64,000 nt of DNA from Solea solea (GCF_958295425.1 NC_081149.1:12482961-12546960); one strand, 5' to 3'; positions 30,701-44,600 are shown, counted from the stretch's first letter. Translations and numbers: made by a program. The notes: generated by a model from the sequence alone, not told the origin.

Positions 30701-32556
30701 ATGACTATAAAGCATGACAAGAGTCCTATCAGGAAGACAAAGTGGCTCTGAAACAGATGTATTCTAATATTATAAACACCATTTCATTGTTCAAATACTC
30801 CTTAAATCCCCTTAAGTGGCTGTACATAAAACACACTGCATGACAGTTCAACTCTATTCTATCATCATATGTACAGCATATACCAGCTATCACACTTTCA
30901 TTCAGTTGCATGTTGACATTTCGTTTAGATGATGATTTGAAATTTATTTTAAAACTGCCTTTGATAGTGGACACATTTTCATACTTAGACGGACATGTTT
31001 GAACTTTGGGGATGACGTTATCTATTTTGTACACACTCCCCTTGTTTGTGATGACAGTCGTGCACGCAGGGTCAAATTGAATTTCCATCATAAAGCAGGG
31101 TTTGGCAGATGAAGCATGCCGAGTGTATTGTCCTAATTTTCCAGATTTGCCTTTTCACCTTAAGTTCTTTTCCTGTTTACGAGGAATGTTTTGGATAAAT
31201 TGCGTCAGTAGAATTTCATATTCACCTCTTTTGTAACACATAATTATTGATTTGCTCTTTACGTGTTCAGTGAAGGACAGACGTTGTTTGTTGTTGAATT
31301 TGTGCCCTGGTTTTCTTTTGCTTTTGTTTGTAGGGTATAAGTAAACAAGGTCAAGTACTTTCAGCTGTTGTCATTTCTCTCTATTAGTTTTATGGAAAAT
31401 CCAGTTTTAAATAATAATTTGATTCAAAAAGGGAAATTAAAACACTGAGTCTTGTCTTCACTATATCTTCAACATAAATGTATCTTCCTGTTGAATCCTA
31501 TGAGGAGGTTTTTCTTTTCCAGATTAAGATTTTACCTTGAACACAAACAACTGGAATTTGGTTTGAAAAATGCACTTTAATGGGTTGGACATATTTTTGT
31601 AGTTGTACTTTTACAGTGTGCAGTGACAGTATGTATTTCTAATGCATCATTGTTTTAAATGGAGTTTAACATGTTACTACAGTGTGTGTGTGTGTGCGCA
31701 CTCTTACTTCTCATAGTCGTGCTTGCAGTACAGCAGTCGGTCCCTGCAGTAACATGTCCCGGTGAGCGTGCTCAAACACACGGCGCACTTGACGCAGGTC
31801 TCGTGCCAGGACCGCTCGTTCACGCGCAGCAGGAAGCGGTCTGCGATGGGAGACTCGCAGCCCGCGCACACCTCACCCCCGCGCCTGTACTCAGGACCTG
31901 GAGGCAGAAATACAGGGACACAGAGACAGAGACAGGAAATGTAAAATACATGTGGTGATGATGAGCCCAATTAATACAACACCACTTAAAATGATGACAG
32001 CAAATCCACTATACTGTTTCACTTATGTTTTAATAAAAAGGCACAATATGGTTTTAATAGTATGGCACAAATCTGTGTATTATTGGACACCAGCTGGCGC
32101 ACAACATTTGTCCAAATATCCACACGAAGGAAAAAGTTATTACAACCGTTAATATTACGCGAAATATAGACCATTAAAAGTATCCATAATATTTTTTTCT
32201 GCATTCCTAGCCATTTATTAATATTGTTATCATTATATTAGAAGTGATTATCCCTTAAAATAAGCTGTTTTGAATTCCTGTTGGATCTGAAAAATGCTCC
32301 ATGATTACATCGTCATTATTTTACTGGTGTCACGCTATACAGTCTCCCACACAACCACAAACAAAATGATTTGATTCTAACGTTTCTATTCGATGTTCAT
32401 ATTTAGGGTCAAATATTCCAACAGGGGCTTGTTCATGGGCTGTGCTCGTTTATTTCGTCCGGGCCTTAAGCAACAAATGGTGGTGCAAATCTCACCAAAA
32501 GGCGTCGAGGATGGAGGCTGCTGCAGACAGGACTGCTGTGTCTCCTCTGTTTTCAT
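20244..32556 (-). CDS. lmx1al: LMX1-family LIM-homeodomain factor, lmx1a-like
   Basis: LMX1 proteins are nuclear transcription factors patterning dorsal limb, roof plate and midbrain dopaminergic neurons. Coding exons: 32556-32496, 31897-31708, 22500-22268, 21668-21505, 21355-21278, 21188-21065, 20956-20801, 20401-20244. The total is 1164 nt, 387 aa (human LMX1A 382). Domains: LIM1 from about residue 31 ([12 protein letters not shown]), LIM2 from about 90 (CSACLQVIG), homeodomain about 187-246 ([31 protein letters not shown]), a ten-glutamine run after it, then [11 protein letters not shown] and the C-terminal [19 protein letters not shown], which resembles LMX1A more than LMX1B. A glycine-rich acidic linker (residues about 162-185) is unusual. 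The donor of exon 3 could instead lie 6 nt further downstream (22262). The symbol is tentative: synteny suggests a third LMX1 paralog, not the orthologue of human LMX1A. Confidence 0.9.
21138..21167 (-). repeat. CAG/polyglutamine tract in lmx1a-like
   Basis: Ten consecutive glutamine codons (nine CAG, one CAA) directly C-terminal to the homeodomain, followed by an E/Q-rich stretch. Human LMX1A also has a glutamine run here, so position is conserved while length is expected to vary. Confidence 0.9.
24694..24736. repeat. (TA)n microsatellite
   Basis: About 20 uninterrupted TA units with one CA interruption, inside the long intron. Confidence 0.95.
25768..25795. repeat. (CA)n microsatellite
   Basis: CA repeat with CG interruptions inside the long intron; continues as scattered CACA/TA tracts to about 25850. 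Confidence 0.85.
26235..26342. repeat. Two (GT)n microsatellites
   Basis: GT tracts at 26235-26248 and about 26298-26342, broken by CGCG and GAGAG, inside the long intron. Confidence 0.85.
30077..30147. repeat. (CT)n microsatellite
   Basis: About 70 bases of nearly pure CT with a few CCCT and TTTCA interruptions, inside the long intron. Confidence 0.95.
30281..30590. repeat. Probable dispersed repeat with CA ends
   Basis: A block bounded by (CACACACG)n on the left and ACACACAAACACAC on the right. It contains CTAACCTTAACC / CCTAATCCTAAC runs and GGTCCCCACAACATAAG, phrases I associate with a recurrent fish dispersed repeat. The telomere-like CTAACC units are degenerate. Class not determined. 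Confidence 0.5.
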
Positions 32557-32583
32557 CCCTTCACTCCTTCCCTCAGTGTGATC

Positions 32584-34750
32584 GCTGCATGACAGGACAA
32601 TCAGGAACAAAGGACAAATGTGTTATTTCTGACGATTCACTGAAGAAACCGCTTTATACTAAAAGTAACCAGTGAGATAAAGTTTGCAGATCAAGGCGAA
32701 ATATGAAGTCTCCATCATGTAGATTCACACACACACACACACACACACATACACACACAGAGAGATTGGTATGAATTGATGTTGCTGAAATCAGATGTAA
32801 CAACACAATAATTAGCACATAAAAAAAATCGAGGCAGATCTGAACAGAATAGAATAAAACATGAGAAATTGATCAATATAATATTAATACACGCTTCATT
32901 TAGGGCCGGACATCTATATATCAGCCTTTAAATATCACCCGTATACTAAAAAAACCCCAACAACAATTAAAAATGAATCATAAATAATTAAAATGATACA
33001 ATTAGATAAACCTGTGTTCTCACATTCATCTTAATTTATCTGTCATATAAGGAAATAAAAATAGACATAATTAAACATTTTAGTTTTGCAATGATGTCAT
33101 TTTGTATTGAAGTATTGAAAAAAAAAAATAATTTAAATCAAATTTAAATCAATAGTTTAACTGTAAACGTTTAATTTCAGTTTTTGTAATTCGTATAATA
33201 GTTTATTTAAAATAAATGAGACCAGTTATAGCACATGGCGTCCGTGGCATTTTATAAACTAAAATTATTATTATTATTATTTAATTATTATTATTAAAAC
33301 ACTCTTACTATTAAAACACTCTTCGGTGTTTTCTTTTTTTAAATAATACGTTAATAGCACAATATCTATAGTTTACAAATGACTAATAACCAGAAATTAT
33401 TATTTTTACATATTTTGTCGACTCACTCTGTAGAAAAGCCTTGTGGACTTTAACCATCACATTTGGGGGAGGCCTTTTTGAGAAAAGGCTTGGATGATTG
33501 TTGCATCGCTATACGCACAATAAAGGAATGAGATAAAACAAATTAATTACGTAAATACAACTAATGTGATTTGGCATTTCCCCCCTAATCACTGACATAT
33601 TTGTTTAATTCACCGATAACTAGAATAGATCGCCACGTTATTAATCCCCTCAGGAGAACCAGGTTGTAATAGCGGATACATAATACATAGACAATAATAA
33701 AGAAACAATATGCGTGATGGAGTAAACAATATATTAATAACTAGTTTAATAAAGATAAGTCTTTATCTAAATTCTTGAAAAACATAAAAATAATTGTCTC
33801 ATTGAAACATGAAATTGAATGTTATTATAAATATGCGGATCAATATAGGATAAATCCAATTCCCCCATGGGGATTAATTATGTATTCTGAAGTAATCTGA
33901 TTGAGAATCAGTTCAACGTGCACTGTAAAGAATGACATTCTCCAGTTCTGAGCCAGTCGTAATGTTGTCAGTAGATTATGACAAGCAGACAAAAGATGTT
34001 TTCTTTGTTTCATATATTTAAACTGAAATATGGCCCTAAAATATGGTTGTTGTTTTTTTTAACCAGCTGTAAAGACGAGTTGTAATGCATCTCGTCTGTC
34101 ATGGTGCAACAATTGAAACTGATTATTATTCTCATAAAAAAACAGGTGTATGTGGAATTATATTACGCTCAGCCTCACACAAGCTCCGAACGCTAAGTGA
34201 AACTCAACAAGTAAAAAAAGAAAAGAAAAAGAAAAAAAAGGAGTTAATCTCCACGTTAATAATCCGCTCTTTTATGTTACCTGCCAAAATCAAAGAGCAT
34301 AACTTCTCAGACAGGAAGGTCACCGTGACTCCATCTGTTAACCTCCGCATTGAAAGAAGAAGAAATCACGCTGAATAAACCGGACTAAACAAAAAAAAAG
34401 CATGAAGGAATGAGCAGCACATTGTTAACAAATTATCCACAAGGGAAACAATAACACGAACACCACACACACGCGACCTGTTCCTACCTTGAGGTGAAAC
34501 ACACTCCTCCTGAAATCTCGGTTGGCAACATTAAAACGTGGAGGAAAGTTTCGGGCCAGTAAAGGAACACGCGCGTGTCACAGATCGTTCACCTGTATCT
34601 CACAGTCCGGTCAGCATGTTTTAACCCTACGACCACAGGAATCTAAACACCATGATGACCCAAACTATTGTCTATTGTCTCTCCTCTTTCTCCGCCTGCC
34701 GTGTGTGCGCTCTTGACTTGTTTTGCGCGTAAAAAGCGCAGAGGGAGGAG
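32584..34750 (-). other. Upstream region and 5' UTR intron of lmx1a-like
   Basis: On the minus strand a splice acceptor (GTCATGCAG) ends at 32585, 28 nt before the start codon, and a strong donor CTCAAG|GTAGGA sits at 34498/34497. Together they suggest a non-coding first exon of roughly 34498-34750 joined to the first coding exon. The proposed exon is CpG- and GCGC-rich, unlike its AT-rich surroundings, as expected near a transcription start. Between them lies a (CA)n tract at 32730-32758 and several TAATCCC and TTAATTA homeodomain-type cores. The exon's 5' limit is a guess. Confidence 0.4.
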
Positions 34751-35360
34751 ATGGACAGACGTGGAGGGAGGGTGAAGGTGCGGGAGATGATGAGTGGAAG
34801 ACGAGCGATGATGCAGCCTATTGATGGCTCAGATGGGGGAGATCTTTTGCATTTGTGATTCAGGCAAGAGAGAGAAATAAAGGAGCGATTTCAAAGTCAT
34901 GGATCATGGTCCTTAAGTGGCATGATAACATTAAATTGCCTAGAAATATGATCAAAACAAAAATAAATGGCAAAAATAAGGCGATAGTTGTAGTCAAACA
35001 CACATTTACAAAATGTTCACTCACTTTATACCAAAAAACATCCATAAATATCCCTTTGTTCTCAAAAGGCTGATGTAAGAAGTGATATTTAAAACAACAT
35101 GTAGTAATTGCACATACATGGTTTATTTCCCTTCTATTATTGTGTGTTTGACATGTTTCCTCTCACACTGGAAGACTATCGCCCCCTTGTGTCAAAACCG
35201 GGAAGGTGCACTAGACTAAAATCATCTATTATGTTATAAATCCCGGGTCATGCTTTTCCTATGTGGAGCCTACTTATTTTTAAAAAACAAAACAAGAAAA
35301 ACATACAATAATATTAACAATTTAACTCCAAACGGACTTCAGTTGTAGTTTTTCACAGGC
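34751..35360. other. Short intergenic spacer gmip/lmx1a-like
   Basis: About 600 bases between the proposed lmx1a-like first exon and the likely gmip poly(A) signal. Nothing recognised beyond AT-rich sequence. Confidence 0.4.
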
Positions 35361-35366
35361 TTTATT
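35361..35366 (-). terminator. Candidate gmip polyadenylation signal
   Basis: TTTATT on the plus strand reads AATAAA on the minus strand, about 315 nt past the gmip stop codon. Confidence 0.55.
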
Positions 35367-35681
35367 ATAGTTTGTTTGGGACAAAAACATGTCGAGTATA
35401 GTAATCTGAAAACTTAAAGCACCTGCTTGTTACATTCAAATGCATTCAAATTTTTAACACCTCAAATGTCCTTGTGGGCATTAGACAGCTGGATGGTCAA
35501 TAGATCCAGTTCTTAAACAGGATTAGTTGAGACAAGGCTGTGGCTTCACACCTGAACTTTCCTACTAACAGCTGAAAACAGTCGATAAGTGCCAAACAGT
35601 TAGAGGCAGTTTGATACAAAGGATCTCCATTGTGCACGCGACTGTATTTCGGTGAACTCTCTGGAAATTTCCGCCACTCCT

Positions 35682-38600
35682 TTAGACAAAGAGCTGCTCG
35701 TCTTTCCCCGAGTGGCTGCGTCTCAGTTTCAGACCTGCCAGGATCTTCTGGGCTGGTGAGGTCAGGTTGTGCTCAACAGGAAATGTCTTTGATGAGTGAC
35801 ACAGAGTCCAACTCTGTCCAGCACTCAGTGTGTTATTGGACATGTTTGTGTTCAGATGAGCTGGACACACATCTGCTTCCTCCTGAGAGAACTCCAGTGT
35901 TGTATCAGACAGTGTCACAGGTGGATCCAGTCCTAACATATACTGCATAACCTTACGTGGGCTTAGTGGAAGATCCACTTTACTCCCTGCAACACTGGCA
36001 GAGTGGTGGGGCATGTGATTGTTCTCACAGTGGACCTTTTGGGGATGTCTATGCATCCCAGTCTCTGGAGAAGAGCTGCGGCTGCTGTCAGCACTCCCCG
36101 TATTGCCCCTCACTGCTGCAGGCTGTCTAGCTGCACGACCTGGGTTGGAGAGTCTAGTTCCAGTGTTATGATGCCGGTGATACATCACAGGCTGTCTGGT
36201 GAGGCGATAGCATGGCTGAGTCATCAAATCAGAGTCTGGTTCTTCCACCAGCTCAGCCTTATGATGGGCTGATGCCGCTCTTATAGCCAGGACTGAAAAG
36301 AGTGAAGAGTGAAGTGGATTATTCATTAAAGAAGTGCAGTTAGATTATTTCAACAAACCGGACTGTCCTTGCAAGTCGTTTTCACAAGGTCTAAGCAAAC
36401 ACAGAATCTTCAATCAGCAACCTATGCTTAAGGTTGTGTTCCGCTGGAGGTGCACCCCTGAGCAGAATGCACTGATTTTTTTTGGAGATGCAATTGTCAT
36501 GAGTTTCACTGTGATCAGAGGCCCTGAAGCTGCTGCAAAGCAAGAGTAAAGCCAGCAAAGAAAAGATGAAACCTCAAGGGCAGCAAAAGTAAAATGTCAT
36601 TATTTTTGTGAGATTGCTGTTTAAATATGCCCAAGACTCAAAAGTAAAAGAAAAAAACTGAAACTGAAATAACCATGTTATCAATGTAGCATTTAAATAA
36701 AAAAGAATTTGCAGAAAAAACACCTGACTCACACAGTTTTACATATTAATGCCACACAATGGCTTCAGTCACAAAATATGGAAGTGTTAGTTCTAAAAAT
36801 AGAAGGAGGAAACGAGTCACTTGAGAAAAAAAAGGAACTGCAACAGACCCCTGAGGCACTCTGTACCTCCAGTATCTGGTGCTTGGGAAGATACCACATA
36901 AAGGAAAAATAGAGCAAACCACACTATAAATATAATGCAATGCCCCAAACAAGCAAAGTTGCGATCAAAAATAATGTATATTTTATAATACAAACCACTG
37001 CAAACCACAGCATAAAGTAAAATAAAACTACTGCTGACACATCACTAAGGATTAAGCTTTGTAACTGTCTGTCACTACACCCCGCCTACCTGCTCTCTCA
37101 TTGGCTTCAGGGCTGAGCTGGTCCACTGCCTCATTGGATGAAGACTTGTCAGATATATAACCCTCGCTTGACTCTCTCTTGATTCGACTCTGTTGAAATG
37201 ACACAAATTGAGTGGTGGATGTTTACAGACCACATCGATGCCTGATATAGTGCAGTACTACAGCATTATGTAGTGACACAGTACTTGTGGGGAAACAAAA
37301 CTGGGATGAGTCTTTAGGCCATTTTATATCCCTTATAAAGTATATCTCACTCAGGACATCTGGAACTGTCGGAACTGTTTTTTTTTTTTTTTAACCCTAT
37401 TGAGGAAGTGACATTTATTTTGTCTGTGTCTCTAAGCCATCTGCTACAGCCACTGTAATATGTTTTGTTCATAAGCAACAGTAGCGAAAAGCCAAAGCTT
37501 GAAAATAGGTCATGCAGGCAGAAGAAGCAGAGAAGGCAGTAGCTGTACGGCATGTTAATACTGACAAAATAACTCTAAGGTCTAAGATGCCAAGTGCTAA
37601 GCCTCTTAAAACAACAGGTGAATTAATCAGCTCATGTACGAACTCTCTCTGCCCTTATGTACATGCAACGCAACAGCCGCTGATCCCTTTTGAAACACAA
37701 GTAGCAGTCAAATGAAGACTACTCTTTAAAGTCCTGAATGATCTGAGGCTGCAGCACTTACTTCTAGTGAGCGTGGGCGCTCTTTGGATGAGTTCTCATG
37801 TCGTGGGCTGATGTAGACGTCCCCGTCCAGTGGACAGGAAGCTCTGGGAGGGTTCTCTGGAAGAGGTGCAGTGGGGACTGGAGGAGGGGGTGTATCGGGT
37901 CTCTGCTGAAGGCCAAAAACTATGTCATGGTGTGTGATGAGAAACTCAACAAGGACAGCCTGGAAACTGGTCTCCAGCAGGGCAATCATTGACATGTCTG
38001 TAGACACAAGGGGGCGCAATAGTGTTGGCCCAAACACAATGCCTAAATTGCTAGCAGACATCTTGTTCTCGTAGTTTTCCGAAACTCTGTGAAGACAAAT
38101 TCAAAAAGCAAACGCATAGTTTTGAGTTTTAAGCCCATATTAACTTAGTGTTGTAGTGGACAGTGTAACCAATGTTAAGGTTTGTTAGTCGGCTCCATGC
38201 TCACTTTTGCAGGTGAGACATCATGTGCTGCAAAATGCTGTAGCAATATGGAGGAAGTTTTTGTAGTAGCTTCTGGATGTTGTGGATGATGTTCGTGATC
38301 TCATTAGTGTCTGGCGTCTGCTCTCTTTCACTCAAAAGTTGAATGGTCTTCCCCACAGCAATGAAGTCGTTGTAAAGGTCAAAGGTGAGTATTGGCTCTG
38401 GAAGCTGGAAGAGAAAACAGTGAGAATATGTTGTGATTTTTTTCCCCCCTAGATATTTAATCAACATGAGCTCATATCGTCATCCTGTTTAATTCTGTGA
38501 AGTTGCCTCCGTACCTCTTTGAAGAAGTGCTTGAGGATCGAGGTGATATCGTGGGGTGAAAGGTCAGAGAGGTCCACCTGCTCCTTCTGCATCTCAAAGG

Positions 38601-41600
38601 CCTGACAGAGTTTCTGTATGCGAGGCTTGGATCCGCTCACACGGTACACTCCCTAACAGCAAAACCAAACCAGTTTTTAAACCATAGCGAACAACCGGGA
38701 GCCTCTAAAATTTGGCTACTGACTGTAATAAGTGGCAAACAATACCTGGACTGAGAGAGCACGACTCTCAATCTCAGATGTGCAGCGCTGCACCACAAAG
38801 GGCACTTCATCTGGCCTGTCACGTGTTAGTAGAGAGAGGTCTACTCCAAACACAGTGCCTTTCCTGTGCTCGCACTCCAGCTGACACACCTCCATACACT
38901 TCCTGTGTAAAGCCACCCCACACTGAAGGTGCAGTGAAGGAATAGGAGAGATTACATTACTCTACATCAGTCTTCCCCAAATTGCCCTTTTCTCTACCAT
39001 TGGGCTTCATACCTCCTCACATTCGACCCCACTGACGACAATGTAGTTGTCACACTGCTTGCATTTAGCCATCTTACTCTTCATCTTCCTGAGTCGGTGT
39101 GTTATTGCTGCTCGAGAAAATGTGCGCACCTTGACTAGCTGACAATCCGTGTACTCTGTAGGAAAGATACATGGTTTAAACACATGAGTCAATGCCCATG
39201 GTGATGTATTTCAGGTCATGTATGGAGACATAAAAATGGAGCAACGAACCCGATTCTGAAGGCAAGTCCCGCTCATCCAGGTCATCAGAGGAAACGGTTA
39301 AGGTGGACGCGGTTTTAGGAAGCCTCCTGTTACTGTGAGCTTCAGTTTCGCATTCATGTGCAGCAGAGAAACAATTACCGTTACAAGGTTGTCATATGAA
39401 TTTGAAGGAACATATAAACAAATAAAGGCGTGTGCTTACCAGGACTGGACAGAGATTCTAGACTGCCCCCAAAACTCTCACTGTCACTGCACCCTGTTCT
39501 CCCTAAATGACACCCAAACAAATAGGAAAACATGAATGAAATTGAAGTGGAGACTTTTAAAACAGTCATAAAGGCAGAGGGGAGTCCTTACTGCCATCAC
39601 TAAGTCTTCTGTAAGAGCTCTCATCTGTCAGAGATGAAGAATCCTGCAGATAGCTGAGGGCACTGCTGGGTTTTCGTCTGTTCCTTTCAAATAAAAGGAA
39701 AAAAGATTAATAAAGAAGCGGAAGTACACAGAATGCACCGAAATAGTTTTCCCCCATTTAAATAGACGGAAGAGAAAATGTCTTTACAAATATGAACAGT
39801 TGATCATACCCTTTGCCCTGAGGAACATACTCCTGGAAGGTGAAGTCTTGCAAAGGTTGCCGGAGGCGGCGCTTGCTGAGGATGTAGAGCAGGTACGGCT
39901 CCCCGGGCTCCAGGGATCTGCACGTCACCTCCAGATTGTGGTAGTCAAGGGGGACAGACTCTATCTGCTGCCGCTGGAAGTAAAACATGTTGACGGTGGC
40001 CTGATGCAGAGAGGAGATGTGTTGTTTTACAATAATGAAAAGTTGTAGTTGTAATGTAGTAAACATATCATTTATAAAGTAGACTATTATACTGTATTCC
40101 ATAAGACATGCCTTTATTTGTGCAGACGTGACGCTAGAGACATGGTTTACTATATTTTAATTAAATACATGCTTGATCATGAATTAATACAATATATATG
40201 AAAACATGAATGTCATTTTGGTACTGTATATATCTCACATATGCTTACAGACTCCCCCACTGGACAACCTGTGTAGCAGGAAGTCTTTCTTTGATTTCAT
40301 ACCAACCTCTTTGAGCACAGTGTCTCCCTGACAGATGAGTTTGCGGATGTGAGAAATAAGTTTCTCCTTGACTTTCACTAATAGATCTTGGTGGATCCTG
40401 GCATCACTCACACACTGTTTGTACTGAAGCTCTGCCTCCATTACCTGGAGGAGACAGAGTGAAACCTGAGCGGTTATACAAATACTTATTATTAACACAT
40501 TGAAATAAACAACCCTACAGTATAACTAAAATGTACCCTGGTCTGGGCTTCATCCTTAGACTTCCTCCTCTTATCCAGTGTTCTAAATCCAGTGGTGTCG
40601 TCCACTGCTTTAGCAGAGATAGCTTTAGCCTTTTCTAGCTCGTCACACCGTTGAAAGTATTGATGCTGAGCCTTTTTAAAAGCCGTCACTGCTTCGTTCT
40701 GAAAACATACAGATGAAAAAAATACAGATTAGTTTAATTCAATGATTCAAACATCCTCAGGAACAGCCTGAGGATGTGATAAACAAGATTCTGAATTCAC
40801 TTGCCATCCTCCTCTGTTCTTTTGTCCACTGCTCCTTAAACTCTCGGCGCCACTTGTCAATTTCATTCCTCTTGGCAGTCAAGGCCTTCGGGGGAAAAAG
40901 ATTAAGGATTAAGCACAAAGTCATTGTTTCACGCCTGTCTTTTTGTACAGGTGAATTTGTGACTTTCCATACTTGGTAACAGCGGTGTTGTAGCAGCTCA
41001 GAAGTCTTTCTTGAGGTCACGCTGTTCTTGATATCTTGCTCCAGTGCCATGGTGTAGATGTACTGTAAAGGCATCATTTCCTAAAACAGGCAACAGGCAA
41101 GTCACAAACACAAGCTTTCTGCCAAATAAATAAATAATTCAGTGGCACAATCTGAGATAATCACTACAACACTGCTTTTTCTACACTTGCAGTAAACAAA
41201 GTTGTACCTGCTGTGCCACACTGGCTTTTGCTCCTTCGGCTGTCTTCATCACATTCTTTGCAAATTCTTGTTCTGTTCAGAAAAAAAACAGAAGAAGCTT
41301 GAAAATAAATTTCTGGGACACCTTTTCCGACAAGTCCAAAATTGACTGAAAAGCTCATCAGTCATGCATCCATTTTGACCATGTCAGTAGAACTGATTTG
41401 ACACAAATGACCACAAGACATTTATTTTAAACTTAAACATCCGAAACTGGGATAATCAGGCTGTGTTTCAGCATTAATGTGATTCTAGCACTCTGACAAC
41501 TGCTCTTTGGACACACTAGTGTTGATATTAGGGATCACGTGTCATTGCTTTACAATGTGCAATCCACAGTGGCTTGTGGCTGAGCTCCACCCTGCAGCAT

Positions 41601-44600
41601 TTGTCTGTTGCTGTTGCTTAACACTGCTTCTTTACATAACTGAGCCTCTTTGTTTTTCTTTTGATTAGTTATATGCTCAGCATTCCAGTCTGGACACTGG
41701 TCACTTGTACAGGCAGATGCTGGAGTAATCACTGCCTATATACTCTAAAAGGCACCTCATCTCCTTTATTACCCTCTTCTCGACAGCTAATCTGCCCTCT
41801 AATCCCTTCTGTGTGTGTGTGTGTGTGTATGCAATATGTAGCTCACTGGAGTGACTGCACCACCCACAGACATCCTCACTGACTGAAATAATAGAGACAC
41901 CATGTTACAGCAGGTTACATCCTGGTGCTCAATCATATCAACCCTCAATAATATCTGTACGTCAGAGAGACTGGTATTGTAATGTTAAGAATATTTATTT
42001 ATTTAAGACAACTTTTAGTCACATTTGCTTAAATCAACTTGAAAAATGTATGGACTTTCTCATGTCAAAATACTTTATATTGTGAGTCATGCCCACAAAA
42101 AGACACTCAGAGAGGACTTCCTCATACAGCATTTGTCTACAATGGGCTCTTCCTCCTAAGCTGCAGTGATGGCATTTTATTTTATTCATTTAGTTGCATG
42201 AGCACTTACCCAAGCTGATTCTCTTCTCCATCCAGGCAAGTAGGTCTTTGGCATAGCGGCACCACATCTTGGCATACTGCAGCGCTGCTTCCACTCCATC
42301 CTCACAGCGACACAGTGCCAAGTCTGCTTCCTGGGCTGAGACGGAGTACATCAGCATCACTGCAGGCTCCACACACTTGGAGCTCTACCAGGGCGCACAC
42401 AATGTCGGCTGGGCTACAACCCAATCTCCTGGAGGACTCACACAGCCTCTAGCCTTTAAGAAACACTTATCTTCTGTAGAGTATCAACCCCAAGCTCCAT
42501 GACTTCGTCAGACAAGATGATAATGATCAAAAGTCACTTAAAAAAAAAAACAGGAAACATTTGACTGTGTGTAATAAGTCATAGCTGCTCCTCCTCCTAA
42601 TGTGGTTTCCAGTAGGTGTCAGGGCCATGTATGAGTCTCTTGCATGAGAAATAAGATGAGCGTACACTGTTGCTGGTTGGCAAAAATCTCTTTTTATAAT
42701 CAGTCCTACATCTCCTGGATGACACAGGCGTGTATGTGACCTGAGGGAGTTGAGTTTCAATGGATCAGACAAAGCTTGGGCTGAATAACTTCCCTCTAAA
42801 CCCTCTTCCTCTCTCTGCCTAGCCACTCCTTCTTACACCTGTTCACTTGTAGTCAGCGCAACAGAAACAAGCTGTGCTGTGAGAGGAGGGTGAGGAACAC
42901 CACTCAGTGCCAGTGTGCAGTATCACAGACCGCCATGTCACGGCTGTGGTCAGGCAAACAGGGTGTTGATATGACAGCCACTCTCTGTTCTTCCCCTGTG
43001 ACTCACACTGACACAGGGCGGACGAGTGACACTCATGTGGTCTCTCTCAAACTCCGCACTCAGACTCCGCACCACTTTCTCTTTTTTTTTTCCCCTTCAT
43101 CATTTTGCTTCCCCTCCAACACAATTTATCAAATAAAGGCTGTAATTAAAATCTATTCCTGCGCATCTTCATTTTGCCCTGCAGCCAGAGTTCAGTGCAA
43201 AAGATGCATTTGAAGAATTTTCACTTCTGCAAAGGGACCACAGTGCAGTTCAGACGCTTTCAGTTATGAGCAAGCAGAACACTGGCAGAAACAGTGGAAC
43301 AACTTCTCTCTCAAGTTCCTCACTCAGGACAATTCTGGCCTGTTCACGTTACACAGATGTAAAACAGTTAGAGCGGCATAAAAACCAGGCAATTCCAGAG
43401 GTCAACCCTGCAGTGTTGACCTCTCATAGCCTTTCCTCTTTATGTTTCGTTTCAGGGAGGGAAATGAGCACTTTAAGAAATCACTCTCCATACAGACTCT
43501 CAACTGCCTCATAGCCATGGCTTCCAGCATCCAGATTGGGGATTATCCATGTCAGGACCAGATTGCAGAGTGAGGCTTTAGAGAAGCATCGTGTGAGATT
43601 TACCTCCTGGTGTGTGACCCCAACCAATGAGAGCAAACAAAACCAGATTGCTGGAGCGCATGCCCTAGTAATGCATGGCAGTCAATTAAAATGACACGAA
43701 GGGTTGGTATCTTTGGAAAATCACTGGTCTTTTGCAGAGCGATGCCAAGACTTGGAGCCAAATTTAGAGCCAAAATGAAAGCACCAAGAATGATTTTAGT
43801 GTTGCAATATTCAGTCAATTACTGGCTATACTCGCATCTATTTCACAGCTAATGCTATCTGTTCCTGCAATTCCAACGCTCTTCCAGTGTCCTGTGACTT
43901 GAAGGGGTCGAGTCACACTCTTTTTCTCTGCCTCCATGGATTTACTGCCTTTACTGTGACCCCGTCTTTCTTTTTTCTTTAGGCCCCTCTGTCTTCCCCT
44001 TGTTTCTAAGGTAAAACCTGAGAGCAGCTGTGTCCAACTTTAATCCTCTTTCTTTATCCTAATCTTATTACAGCAGGGTAATTACAACTTGTGGCTAATA
44101 CATATATATGTATGAACAAGTGAAGTAAAGATTGAAGAAGGTGTCAAAGACATTAAGGATTTTTTGGGATGTCAGTCACATCATGGTGATGGTCTACACC
44201 TGTGATTTTAATCATTACAACTAGTTTAATTAAACAAACTGATACTGACACTCACAGGAGATGCTATAGGCAGGCACACATGCACTCACACCATACCTGA
44301 TGAGCATCCATCTGCTTCACTGCCCTCAGAGCGCACCTGTACACAAAATGAATCTTCACCCTGTTGGAAAAAAACAAATAAACAAAGAGAAAAAAAGAAA
44401 ATCAATAATGTTCCACAAGCAGTCTCTTTAAAAGAATCAACACAGCTTCTGCCATCATCGACAGCTTTCCTTAACAACAAGCAGGACAGAAACATTAGAA
44501 TTTCATGTATGTCGGTGTTTGAAACAGTATGGATCCCTTACAGACTCATCGTGTTGGTCTATGAGCTCTGAGTCGTCGGCAGTGATGGATTCTGAGAGGG

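Larger units (their letters stand above)
22501..31707 (-). other. 9.2-kb LIM1-LIM2 intron of lmx1a-like
   Basis: The longest gene-free stretch. It separates the two LIM exons and contains microsatellites, at least one dispersed repeat, and several unique blocks rich in TAAT cores and free of obvious repeats (about 23205-23300, 26610-26685, 27560-27680). Developmental transcription factor introns of this kind usually house enhancers. No protein-coding exon or RNA gene was recognised in it. Confidence 0.55.
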
